A stretch of 23,785 bases of DNA from CAINVV01 sp031432175 (GTDB taxonomy: Bacteria > Bacteroidota > Bacteroidia > Bacteroidales > Prolixibacteraceae). The DNA lies in NCBI GenBank assembly GCA_964358545.1, contig CAYHQN010000060.1:1-23785 (forward strand), written 5' to 3'. A program made the translations under genes and the position numbers. This document shows, piece after piece, positions 1-7,431 of this stretch; position 1 is the stretch's first letter, and every line of letters starts with the position of its first letter. The notes under the pieces were generated by a model. The model had not been told where the DNA came from and ran no database searches. It was given only the letters and a program-made list of their open reading frames with translations.

Positions 1-50
1 AGCCATATAACAAAATAAACCGTCTCTTTTTTCAATTTGGTAAAGTAGAA
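1..50 (+). repeat. Left copy of a 50-bp terminal inverted repeat
   Basis: Positions 1-50 are the exact reverse complement of 23734-23783. Identity stops at 50/51 on this side and at 23733/23734 on the other. The sequence is AT-rich. On this side it is followed by ordinary intergenic DNA, not by a CRISPR repeat. It is most likely the edge of a repeated element (an insertion sequence end or a shared CRISPR leader) at which the contig stops. A chimeric assembly end is also possible. Confidence 0.85.
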
Positions 51-122
51 TTACTGAATTTTTGTACTTTAGTAGTTAATATCCAGCCAGATAAAAATTT
101 AAGCATCTCTTATCCAAAATCA

Positions 123-587
123 ATGGAACTTAATATCGATCTGATCCCAAAAAGAAAAAGATCAAATTTCTTCCTCGCAATGGGAGTGATTGCTATTATA
201 TTGGCTATCACCTATTTTACCCTCAGAATGCATGGTGACACAGAAAAATTTAACTCTTTTTTGCCTATGATGCTATATATGTTCGTGTATGGGATCTTTG
301 GCATTCTCAATGGATTGGGTTATTCCATTGAAAAATTCTTTGGTAGCGCATATGTTCAAATTGATGAAGAGCGAATTGCCATCAAAACCGGGGTTTGGAC
401 AAAAGAGCAATCAATCCCATGGAACAATATAAAATCGATGGAATACAAAACCAATTGGTTTAAAATCACTGACTTAAATGGTATATCCTCGAAATTAATA
501 CTTTCTGACCTCGAATTTAAAGTTCTGATAGAAACCAGGGATACCATCAATTTTATTGCAGCTGAAAAAGGGATATCGATCAATTAA
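123..587 (+). CDS. Small membrane protein with a PH-like C-terminal domain
   Basis: A 154-residue protein of unknown specific role. Two hydrophobic segments lie at about residues 18-35 and 48-65 and form a hairpin in the membrane. The C-terminal half, from about residue 75, alternates short strands (AYVQIDEERIAIKTG, SIPWNNIKSMEYK) and ends in a helix, the pattern of bacterial PH-like domains fused to two transmembrane helices. That assignment rests on pattern only. The ATG at 123 is preceded by AT-rich sequence and no strong ribosome site, which is normal in Bacteroidota. The gene stands alone: about 150 bp separate it from the next gene, so it need not share its function. Confidence 0.75.
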   Translation: MELNIDLIPKRKRSNFFLAMGVIAIILAITYFTLRMHGDTEKFNSFLPMMLYMFVYGIFGILNGLGYSIEKFFGSAYVQIDEERIAIKTGVWTKEQSIPWNNIKSMEYKTNWFKITDLNGISSKLILSDLEFKVLIETRDTINFIAAEKGISIN

Positions 588-631
588 TATACGTAAATAA
601 CTAACAATCAGACTTTTATTCTGAAATTAAT

Positions 632-739
632 ATGAAAATGGACATAGCTCAATCAAAGTTTTATAAAAATAGAAAAATTAAATTAGAAATGTGTAACAAT
701 CAGAAAATATTACTGTATAACAAAGAAATTGATTCATAA
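632..739 (+). CDS. Possible 35-residue leader ORF overlapping the hemerythrin gene
   Basis: An ATG at 632 opens a frame of 35 codons that ends in TAA at 737-739. It overlaps the ATG of the hemerythrin gene by one base (TAATG), a spacing typical of translational coupling. The peptide is rich in Lys and Asn (MKMDIAQSKFYKNRKIK at its start) and matches nothing I recognise. Such a composition is also what random AT-rich intergenic DNA would give, so chance is a real alternative. Confidence 0.22.
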   Translation: MKMDIAQSKFYKNRKIKLEMCNNQKILLYNKEIDS

Positions 740-1473
740 TGAGAGATCCTGATTCCAGCGAACAGGCTTTGATCGAAGCCGATGATAAACTGTGCGAAGT
801 ATTAGGCCGAAACATCGATTTGCTTCCAATTGTGTTTAGATTTGGCATAAGTTCAAATTTGGGGCAATCTACCCTTGGAGAGATTTGTCTGAAGAAGAAT
901 ATCGATTTAGATTTTTTGCTGGCCGTTTTAAATACTTATCATTCAAGCAATTATTTTCCAAATACGGATTCTGTCGATCTCACTTTGCTGACTGGTTTTC
1001 TTACCAGGACGCATCAGCACCATAAGCAGGTAACCATTCCGCTCCTTGGTAGTTTAATGCAAGAACTCAAAATTAAATTACCTGATACCAAGTTGATTAT
1101 CAAGCTCGAGAAATATTTAAATGACTATGTGTCCAGGCTGATTGACCATATTGAATTCGAGGAGAAATATATATTTCCCCTTGTTGAATTACTCGATGAG
1201 AATGGCAGAAGAAGTGATTTAAGAACATCATCGGCCAACCTAAAAAAACTCTTTGGTCAACACAACAATGTAGAGACAGAAATTAGTGACCTGATTATAA
1301 TCCTCCTTCAACACATTCCGGAAAATGCTGACATACAGATATTTCATGACATATTGCATACCCTGTCACATTTTGAGAAAGAGCAGATCGATCATGCACG
1401 TTTTGAGGATAAAATACTCGTTCCAAGGCTTTTGAAACTGTTTGGCACAAAATTTCGAAGCAATGCATTCTAG
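739..1473 (+). CDS. Hemerythrin-domain protein, RIC/ScdA-like
   Basis: A 244-residue cytoplasmic protein. Residues about 15-68 resemble the ScdA_N (DUF542) domain of RIC/YtfE iron-sulfur cluster repair proteins, but the paired cysteines usual there are replaced by the stretch GISSNLGQ. Residues about 85-236 form a hemerythrin-like helical bundle. Three HxxxE motifs (H137/E141, H175/E179, H219/E223) plus H92-H95 and H211 could ligate a di-iron centre. The family repairs iron centres after nitrosative or oxidative stress, or binds oxygen or NO. The start at 739 is firm, because an in-frame stop lies at 730-732. The gene's last 32 bases overlap the LuxR-type regulator, so the two are probably co-expressed and the regulator may respond to the state of this protein. 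Confidence 0.85.
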   Translation: MRDPDSSEQALIEADDKLCEVLGRNIDLLPIVFRFGISSNLGQSTLGEICLKKNIDLDFLLAVLNTYHSSNYFPNTDSVDLTLLTGFLTRTHQHHKQVTIPLLGSLMQELKIKLPDTKLIIKLEKYLNDYVSRLIDHIEFEEKYIFPLVELLDENGRRSDLRTSSANLKKLFGQHNNVETEISDLIIILLQHIPENADIQIFHDILHTLSHFEKEQIDHARFEDKILVPRLLKLFGTKFRSNAF

Positions 1474-2020
1474 CAGCTGCATCGTCATTCATCCTTGGCC
1501 AATCATACAAATTGGATTAACCAATATCCTTCAATCCCTAAAGATTGAAGTGATGGCGGCTTACTCCTTGTGTCCTGAAAACAAAATGATTATTGGGTGG
1601 AATGACATTGTTGTTTTAATCGACACCAGGGAGTATGAATTTATCCGTAAGCATTATAGATCTTTCAGGCGAAGAAATATTGCCATTGTTGGAATTCACT
1701 TTGATGCTTTACAAACTCCGGATAACAATCTTTTTGACGAGATTTTGTATCAATCAGATACACAGGATGTGCTTTTCAACAAGCTGAAAGCATTCTCCAA
1801 CTTTGGTAAGCATAAGCAACCCTCCCTTCAACTTTCCGACCGCGAAACTGAAGTATTAAGGCTTGTTGCGACCGGCTTCAGCAACAAACAGATCTCAGAA
1901 AAATTGTTTATCAGCATTCATACGGTCATCTCGCACCGGAAACACATTACCGCCAAGTTGGGGGTAAAATCCATCTCAGGACTTACGCTCTATGCAGTCC
2001 TCAACGACCTGATTGAATAA
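1442..2020 (+). CDS. LuxR-family regulator with a degenerate receiver-like N-terminus
   Basis: A 192-residue transcription factor. Residues about 129-190 are a LuxR/GerE helix-turn-helix (LSDRETEVLRLVATGFSNKQ is the signature start, followed by ISIHTVISHRKHITAKLGV). Residues 11-120 have the strand-helix rhythm of a response-regulator receiver, but the usual acidic pair is IHP here, so normal phosphorylation is doubtful; D61 may sit at the phosphoacceptor position. The frame overlaps the end of the hemerythrin gene. An ATG at 1463 inside the overlap is an alternative start. The likely targets are neighbours such as the barrel/cytochrome genes 80 bp downstream, by inference from position only. 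Confidence 0.85.
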   Translation: MAQNFEAMHSSSCIVIHPWPIIQIGLTNILQSLKIEVMAAYSLCPENKMIIGWNDIVVLIDTREYEFIRKHYRSFRRRNIAIVGIHFDALQTPDNNLFDEILYQSDTQDVLFNKLKAFSNFGKHKQPSLQLSDRETEVLRLVATGFSNKQISEKLFISIHTVISHRKHITAKLGVKSISGLTLYAVLNDLIE

Positions 2021-2100
2021 TCAATAAAAATCACTACAAATAGGGATTGCCTACGGAATTTGAAGTCGGTTGATTTGTGTACACTAAAAAACCAATAAAT

Positions 2101-2913
2101 ATGTACACAAAAATAGTTCGGCTCCAATTGCTTCTTCTGTCATTTACATGCTTATCCTTTGCATCAAAAGCGCAGGACAGAATTTTCACCTACACCTACC
2201 AGAGCAATGTCCTGAACAAAGGTCAGCGCGAACTGGAAGTCTGGAACACCCTTCGACAGGGAAAACAGGATTTCTTTTCACGTCTGGATAACCGTACCGA
2301 GTTCGAGGTTGGCCTGGGCAGCAACCTGCAGACCTCCTTTTACCTGAATCTGACATCAATTACTCAAACAGTTATGGATGGTACACAGAAATCGACTTAC
2401 ACCAAACATGAAATCGGCTTTTCAAACGAGTGGAAACTAAAATTGACGGATCCTGTTGCCAATCCGATCGGCCTCGCCTTGTACGGAGAATACGGGATCA
2501 GCAGCAGTGAATATGAGCTTGAAGGCAAAATAATTATTGACAAGAAGATCAACAATTTGACTATTGCCGGCAATGCAACCTATGAAGGGGAGTTTGCCCC
2601 CACTTATGTTAACAATAAACTAAAATGGGAGAAGGAGGGCCATGTTGATTTTAACCTTGCCTTCGGATACGCCATCGGTCACGGATTTCATCTTACCCAG
2701 GAAAATAACTTTAGAAATGTTTACGTAGAGAAGGAGTTGGAACATAGCGCCCTCTATTCCGGGTTGGGTTTCTCCTATGTTCGGGAAAATTTTTGGGTAA
2801 ATTTCACTGCCTTGCCTCAGATCAAATCATTTAAAGGAGCAACAGACAATAAGTTAAACCTGGATAAATTTGAAAAAGTACAATTCAGATTACTCTTTTC
2901 CTATGCGTTCTAA
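2101..2913 (+). CDS. Secreted outer-membrane beta-barrel-like protein
   Basis: A 270-residue protein with a clear signal peptide (MYTKIVRLQLLLLSFTCLSF then SKAQ, cleavage near residue 25). The rest is rich in alternating hydrophobic and polar strands with aromatic girdles, and it ends in Phe (LLFSYAF), as outer-membrane barrels do. No specific family is recognised. I start it at ATG 2101; a GTG at 2077 in the same frame would add eight residues before the signal peptide and is less likely. Its end overlaps the cytochrome lipoprotein gene by 11 bp. The pair therefore looks like one unit, possibly an outer-membrane component working with a periplasmic-face electron carrier. Confidence 0.7.
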   Translation: MYTKIVRLQLLLLSFTCLSFASKAQDRIFTYTYQSNVLNKGQRELEVWNTLRQGKQDFFSRLDNRTEFEVGLGSNLQTSFYLNLTSITQTVMDGTQKSTYTKHEIGFSNEWKLKLTDPVANPIGLALYGEYGISSSEYELEGKIIIDKKINNLTIAGNATYEGEFAPTYVNNKLKWEKEGHVDFNLAFGYAIGHGFHLTQENNFRNVYVEKELEHSALYSGLGFSYVRENFWVNFTALPQIKSFKGATDNKLNLDKFEKVQFRLLFSYAF

Positions 2914-3220
2914 GAAACAAAATCGTGCGCGGGTATTAATCCTGTTATCAGGATTACTCATGGCCTGCAGCACCTCCCTTTACATTCCAAAGGAAAGTAC
3001 CCTGAACTCGAAGGAAACTCATAGTGCTTTGCAAAAAGGAAGGGCCATCTACATCAATAAATGCGGCAATTGCCATACCCTGTACCTTCCTGAAAAGTAC
3101 AGTACGTCCGAGTGGAGATTTCAAACCGCAAAAATGGCTGTAAAGGCCAAACTGACGGATCAGGAGGAAGAGCTTATTCTTAGGTACTTAACAAAAAACG
3201 ATTCATCAAATCCGCATTGA
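2903..3220 (+). CDS. c-type cytochrome lipoprotein (small, one haem)
   Basis: A 105-residue protein starting at ATG 2903. An N-terminal signal with a lipobox-like end (GLLMAC, C22) predicts a lipid-anchored protein. A single haem-binding motif CGNCH lies at residues 54-58, and M78 (AKM) is a candidate sixth ligand. The tail LTDQEEELILRYL matches the last helix of small class I cytochromes. An upstream in-frame ATG at 2870 would add 11 residues and lengthen the overlap with the barrel gene; 2903 is preferred because it puts the charged residues directly before the hydrophobic core. It probably carries electrons at the membrane for a partner not visible here. Confidence 0.82.
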   Translation: MRSKKQNRARVLILLSGLLMACSTSLYIPKESTLNSKETHSALQKGRAIYINKCGNCHTLYLPEKYSTSEWRFQTAKMAVKAKLTDQEEELILRYLTKNDSSNPH

Positions 3221-3323
3221 CAGCCAATGCAAGTGAAGAAATAAATAATAATGGGCTAATATTTTCCATTCGACAGGGTTTCCTTTTCTCATTTTTATGT
3301 ATTAATATGAAAATGAGCAAGCT

Positions 3324-5159
3324 ATGGAAAATCAACACACATTCAGAATTGGAATAGCTATGGCAGGTGCCGTCTCCGCCGGCGCCTATACTGCAGGGGC
3401 AATGGATTACCTGCTTGAGGCGCTAGAAAGCTGGCAAAAGGCAAAAGATCTGTGTTTGCCCGGCACGCCAAAACACAATGTTGTCATTGAAGTTCTTACC
3501 GGAGCATCGGCAGGAGGTATGACAGCAGTGATTACAGCCGCGGCAATTCAAAAGAATTTCCCGCATGTCAACGCAAGGAATTTTTTTAGCCATGTCGGCA
3601 CTGAGAATCCATTGTACGATTCGTGGGTTAATCTGACTGAAAGGCCCAAATGCGACATGATGGGCCAGATGCTGGATTCCAACGACATTACCTCCTCTCC
3701 TGAGCTCAATCCAAAACAGGAGGTTCGCTCGCTGTTTAATTCTCTCTTCATCGAAAAAATTGCCCGGAGGACCCTTGATGACACGACGAAGGACCCTGCC
3801 ATCAACAGGCCCTACTTTGCCGGCAATTTCGAGCTTTTAACGACACTTACCAACCTCCGGGGGTACAATTACGAGCTGGAATTTATAACGGCTACGGGGA
3901 AAAGGAAAGACCGGATGACCATGCACAAAGATCTGGTTCACTTTCAGCTCAATCCTTCCGGGGAGTATCAGGATGACGGAAAAATTCCCTTTCATTTCAA
4001 TACACCAGATGGACTGAACAAAGACCTTCTGGTCGATGCAGCCATTGCTACCGGTGCTTTCCCGGGCGGGCTAGCTTCACGGGTGGTAATAAGGGATCCT
4101 AAATTTATCAACGACAACCATTTGCTGAAGATCACGCATGGTAAGAAGTTCCTTGTTGACCCTTTGGTCGATTACAATGCCGTGTGCGTGGATGGTGGCG
4201 TAATCAACAACGAACCCTACGATCTGACGGAAACCATCATGACCGACCGCAGAAAGGATGAGATCAGAGGATCAGCCAACAAAGAAGAGGCGAAACATTT
4301 TAAACTGTCCAAAAGTGCGTCCGATTTTGGGTCAACCATCCTGATGATTGACCCATTCCCAAGTGATGATGTAAAACCTGATGCCAACTATTTTGATCTG
4401 CAGGCAATCAAATTCACACTGCCACAATTGTTCGGAGCCATGCGCCAGCAGCTGATGGTTAAAACGGACCTATTGGAAAGAGCCTACTCCGACACCGATT
4501 ACACCAGGTTCATGGTGGCTCCGATTCGGACGAAGAAGGGGAAGACTCAAAAATATAGCATCGCCTGCGGCTCGTTGGGTGGTTTTGGCGGATTTTTCAG
4601 CAAGCAGTTCAGGATTCACGACTACCTTCTTGGCCGTCGCAACTGTCAGCGTTTTATCCAGCAATATTTTTGTGTGCCTGTCTCGGCCAATCACCCAATT
4701 ATCAAATTTGGTTACGAGAATCTTTCGCCAGAAGCAATTACCATGATACAGGTGAACAACGGCATCTCACTTCCAATCATTCCGGACATCCGTATTGCGG
4801 AAGATCAAAAATCGCTCATACTCCCCCCTGAAGAGGAGGAATTTCCCTATCCATCTGTCAGGCTTAAATACCTGCTAAATCTTGAAAAGAAAATCCAAAC
4901 AAGATTTGGGGTGGTCCTTGACTATATAAAGAATGGCGATAATCCTGAAGATGTAGCACATCAGGTTAATCAGGTAGTTCAGAAGATCAGAAAAAAATCG
5001 TGGTTATACAATGCTTTCATAAGCCCGGTAGTCAAACATGCCACAAAATGTTTCCTTTGGATTGGCAAATGCGCCGGAAAAAAAATCGCGGCAAAAAAAT
5101 TTATAGATACAGTGGTCACCGACATGGATGAAAGAGGGTTGCTTCAAAAGGATTGTTGA
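3324..5159 (+). CDS. Patatin-like phospholipase
   Basis: A 611-residue protein. The patatin Ser-Asp dyad is visible: the nucleophile elbow GASAG at residues 60-64 (S62) and the DGG motif at 290-292 (D290, in CVDGGVINNEP). A glycine-rich oxyanion segment lies near residues 14-25 (AGAVSAGAYTAG). The family hydrolyses acyl esters of phospholipids or other lipids. No signal peptide is seen, so it is probably cytoplasmic. It is longer than minimal patatins (about 300 residues). The C-terminal third, with a mildly hydrophobic, cationic end (CFLWIGKCAGKK then IAAKK), could associate with membranes. About 100 bp separate it from the cytochrome gene, so it probably has its own promoter. Confidence 0.88.
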   Translation: MENQHTFRIGIAMAGAVSAGAYTAGAMDYLLEALESWQKAKDLCLPGTPKHNVVIEVLTGASAGGMTAVITAAAIQKNFPHVNARNFFSHVGTENPLYDSWVNLTERPKCDMMGQMLDSNDITSSPELNPKQEVRSLFNSLFIEKIARRTLDDTTKDPAINRPYFAGNFELLTTLTNLRGYNYELEFITATGKRKDRMTMHKDLVHFQLNPSGEYQDDGKIPFHFNTPDGLNKDLLVDAAIATGAFPGGLASRVVIRDPKFINDNHLLKITHGKKFLVDPLVDYNAVCVDGGVINNEPYDLTETIMTDRRKDEIRGSANKEEAKHFKLSKSASDFGSTILMIDPFPSDDVKPDANYFDLQAIKFTLPQLFGAMRQQLMVKTDLLERAYSDTDYTRFMVAPIRTKKGKTQKYSIACGSLGGFGGFFSKQFRIHDYLLGRRNCQRFIQQYFCVPVSANHPIIKFGYENLSPEAITMIQVNNGISLPIIPDIRIAEDQKSLILPPEEEEFPYPSVRLKYLLNLEKKIQTRFGVVLDYIKNGDNPEDVAHQVNQVVQKIRKKSWLYNAFISPVVKHATKCFLWIGKCAGKKIAAKKFIDTVVTDMDERGLLQKDC

Positions 5160-5242
5160 AATCTGGCTTTTTTCTTACATTCGTGCACCAATTTTATTAA
5201 CAAGTAAAATCTCGAACTACTATTTTATTTATTATCTTGATT

Positions 5243-6418
5243 ATGAGGCTATTTAAATCATCGAATTTCAGGTTACTGGTAGTCACTCTTCTATTTGCTG
5301 CAATCAATCTAAATTGTTTTGCCCAGGAGCAATACAAGGAAAATAAGAAGATTACTGCCATTGAAGAATACAAAGGCGGTGCATTTTATCCTGTTCAGCA
5401 GTATGAGCAGGTTGACACCAAAAAAAATCCAAAAAACATCATCCTTTTCATTGGCGACGGAATGGGGCTGGCACATATTTATGCCTCGATGACTGCCAAT
5501 GGAGGTTCTCTTTTCCTTCAAAATTTCGTTCATTGCGGGTTTTCCAAAACCTACTCGACGTCTGATTACATCACCGATTCGGGTGCGGGAGGAACGGCCC
5601 TTGCCTGTGGTGTAAAGACCTACAACGGAGCAATAGGTGTTGGCCCTGACAAACAGCCTGTTGAAAATATCAGGGAAATGGCTGAAAAGAAAGGTTTGAA
5701 GACCGGACTTGTGAGTACCTCCGCCATCAACCATGCAACACCGGCCTCTTTCATGGCACACCAGGCATCACGCAGCAGTTATGACGATATTGCCGCCGAT
5801 TTTTTGAAATCCAAAATAGATGTTTTTATTGGGGGGGGCGTCAGGTTCTTTGAAAATCGCAAAGATGGACGTAATTTGTCTAAGGAACTCAGGGACAAAG
5901 GCTATCAGGTCCTTTACAAAATAGAGGATATACAAAAAGTAAAATCGGGAAAACTTGCCGGCTTGACAGCCGAAGAGCACAACGCACCCATGCCCGAACG
6001 TGGTGAAATGCTTGTTCCTGCCACCGAAACGGCAATCAACCTGCTTTCCCAGGGCAAAAAAGGATTTTTCCTGATGGTAGAAGGTTCGGAAATTGACTTT
6101 CTGGCCCATAACAATCAGGCGCCGGGGGTAATCCGGGAGACTCTCGACATGGATAGGGCCGTTGGAGTTGCACTGGCATTCGCCGCCAAAAATAAAGAGA
6201 CGCTGATCATTGTGACTGCCGACCACGAAACCGGCGGGATGACCATCAATGAAGGGAACAACAAGACAGGGGATATCACAGCCAAATTTACCAGTCCGGA
6301 ACATACCGGTGTATGCGTTCCCGTTTTTGCATATGGCCCGGGTGCTGATCAGTTTGGCGGATTCATGGAAAACACTGAAATAGCAAAGAAAATGATGAAA
6401 TTGCTGAAGGTGCAATAA
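5243..6418 (+). CDS. Secreted alkaline phosphatase
   Basis: A 391-residue alkaline phosphatase-superfamily enzyme that releases phosphate from monoesters in the periplasm. The signal peptide ends at CFA before QEQ (about residue 27). Metal and catalytic motifs are in order: IGDGMG (D72), the nucleophile in TDSGAGGTA (S113 after D112), NHATPASFMAHQ, VEGSEIDFLAHNN, and the late zinc motif TADHETGG (D327, H328). The loop after the nucleophile carries AGG where classical enzymes have more Ser/Ala, so substrate preference could differ. I start at ATG 5243; a TTG six bases upstream is in frame but less likely. It is followed within 20 bp by a strong hairpin. Confidence 0.92.
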   Translation: MRLFKSSNFRLLVVTLLFAAINLNCFAQEQYKENKKITAIEEYKGGAFYPVQQYEQVDTKKNPKNIILFIGDGMGLAHIYASMTANGGSLFLQNFVHCGFSKTYSTSDYITDSGAGGTALACGVKTYNGAIGVGPDKQPVENIREMAEKKGLKTGLVSTSAINHATPASFMAHQASRSSYDDIAADFLKSKIDVFIGGGVRFFENRKDGRNLSKELRDKGYQVLYKIEDIQKVKSGKLAGLTAEEHNAPMPERGEMLVPATETAINLLSQGKKGFFLMVEGSEIDFLAHNNQAPGVIRETLDMDRAVGVALAFAAKNKETLIIVTADHETGGMTINEGNNKTGDITAKFTSPEHTGVCVPVFAYGPGADQFGGFMENTEIAKKMMKLLKVQ

Positions 6419-6436
6419 CCTCATTTGGTTGATGCA

Positions 6437-6469
6437 GGAAGGGCCGGTTTCAAAAAAGCCGGCCCTTCC
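6437..6469 (+). terminator. Hairpin after the alkaline phosphatase gene
   Basis: Perfect 11-bp GC-rich arms (GGAAGGGCCGG and its complement) with an 11-base A-rich loop, beginning 18 bases after the stop codon. There is no long T-run on either side. It lies between convergent genes and could stop transcripts from both directions. Confidence 0.65.
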
Positions 6470-6481
6470 TATCTGTTGGGG

Positions 6482-6691
6482 TTAAAGTTCTATCGTTATC
6501 GTCTTTCCAAAGATCTTAACTACATCTCCCGGCCGAAGTTTGGCACGTTTCCTGGATTCCGGATTTCCGTTGAGCATCGCCTCCCCGTCCTCGACCATCA
6601 TTTTTGCCTGTCCGCCAGACTCGGCAATCCGCAGAAGTTTGAGCAGTTTGATCAACTCAATGTATTCGGCACCTTTCAGATTGTATACCAT
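6482..6691 (-). CDS. S4-domain RNA-binding protein
   Basis: A 69-residue protein that is almost entirely an S4 RNA-binding fold: YIELIKLLKLLRIAESGG, then QAKMMVEDGEAMLNGNPESR, then KRAKLRPGDVVKIFG. This is the order of the small YbcJ/YaaA-type S4 proteins, which bind structured RNA such as rRNA or stalled-ribosome complexes. It converges with the alkaline phosphatase gene, with a hairpin between them. Upstream on its own strand lies a repeat-filled gap and then the MmcQ-like gene, so it may be the last gene of a loosely spaced leftward run. Confidence 0.85.
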   Translation of the reverse strand: MVYNLKGAEYIELIKLLKLLRIAESGGQAKMMVEDGEAMLNGNPESRKRAKLRPGDVVKIFGKTITIEL

Positions 6692-6711
6692 TGTAAATGT
6701 TTATATTGTTT

Positions 6712-6734
6712 GCCCTTCGGCTTCGCTCAGGGAC
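6712..6734. repeat. REP-like GC-rich palindromic motif
   Basis: GCCCTTCGGCTTCGCTCAGG and the next three bases can fold on CCCT/AGGG. I recall closely similar motifs scattered in intergenic DNA of many Bacteroidota genomes. It sits 21 bp upstream of the S4-domain gene start, within a 217-bp gap that otherwise holds only pyrimidine-rich repeats. Confidence 0.45.
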
Positions 6735-6788
6735 CGGTCTCATCTTCTCATTTTCTCAGTGCTCAATTCTTCCCTTTTGTCTCTTCGT

Positions 6789-6856
6789 CCCCTTCGTCCT
6801 AGTCATCCCAGTCGTCCCCTTCGTCCCAGTCATCCCCTTCGTCCCAGTCATCCCAG
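6789..6856. repeat. Pyrimidine-rich short tandem repeat
   Basis: An 18-bp unit CCCCTTCGTCCCAGTCAT occurs exactly at 6816-6833 and 6834-6851, with a variant copy from 6789. On the - strand it resolves into 9-base units of the form GGGAYGAMK. The flanks to about 6900 are imperfect versions of the same motif. Nothing coding is supported across 6692-6908. Confidence 0.7.
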
Positions 6857-6908
6857 TTTTTCCGTCTCTCCGTCATTCGATCCCTCCGTCTTTCAGTCAC
6901 CCACTACC

Positions 6909-7271
6909 TTACTTACCAGGAAGCCCACACACCTCCTCCTGCACCTTCCTTGGCAGTGAGGCCAACACAAGATCATAAGAGTGGCTGATCAGCTCAAAGA
7001 TCAGACTGTCATGAAGGTCTCCTTCGAGCATCACCGTATTCCAGTGCTTTTTATTCATGTGGTAACCGGGAGTGATGTCATGATACCTTTCCCGAAGATC
7101 AATGGCCCTTTCGGGATCGCATTTCAGGTTGACTGAAGGAACCCTGTCCAAACTGATCAGGGCGAATATCTTGCCGCCCACCTTGATGACGAGGGTTGTC
7201 TCATCAAAAGGGAATCCTTCGGTTACCCCATTTTTCGCAATGCAAATTTGTCTGATCTCTTCGACGTTCAT
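6909..7271 (-). CDS. MmcQ/YjbR family protein
   Basis: A 120-residue protein with the family's CyaY-like fold pattern: an N-terminal helix (MNVEEIRQICIAKNGVTEGF), PFDETTLVIKVGGKIFALI at about residues 21-39, then VNLKCDPE and GYHMNKKHWNTV. Members are small proteins often annotated as DNA-binding, but their role is unsettled. The start at 7271 is preceded by GGAGG at a good distance. The frame stays open further upstream, but those residues are encoded by intergenic repeat sequence and are rejected. The neighbouring gene on the same strand is yraN-like, across an inverted repeat. Confidence 0.88.
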   Translation of the reverse strand: MNVEEIRQICIAKNGVTEGFPFDETTLVIKVGGKIFALISLDRVPSVNLKCDPERAIDLRERYHDITPGYHMNKKHWNTVMLEGDLHDSLIFELISHSYDLVLASLPRKVQEEVCGLPGK

Positions 7272-7305
7272 GCGCCTCCTATTTACTTTTGTGAAATTAA
7301 TGAAA

Positions 7306-7431
7306 AAGTGACTAGAGTGACTAAAGTGAACTAAAGTGCCTAGAGTACTTCGCAACTCTCTTCAACTGCCGAGAGTCCACAACTTTATTAACTTTAGTCA
7401 CTTTAGTTCACTTTAGTCACTCTAGTTCACT
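7306..7431. repeat. Inverted repeat of GTGACTAAA-type short units
   Basis: Positions 7311-7338 are the exact reverse complement of 7399-7426 (28 bp) with a 60-base loop; imperfect pairing extends beyond the core on both sides. The arms are built from roughly 9-base units such as GTGACTAGA, GTGACTAAA and GTGAACTAA. The same unit family recurs at 8771-8886. The element fills the gap between two leftward genes and could form a long hairpin in RNA. Confidence 0.85.

Noticed and set aside
5309..6424. Long antisense frames under the alkaline phosphatase gene
   Set aside because: Low-complexity Phe/Arg/His-rich translations with no motifs, opposite a certain gene.
7272..7355. N-terminal extension of the MmcQ-like protein
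   Set aside because: The extra residues are encoded by the GTGACTAAA repeat. The family start and a GGAGG site both support 7271.
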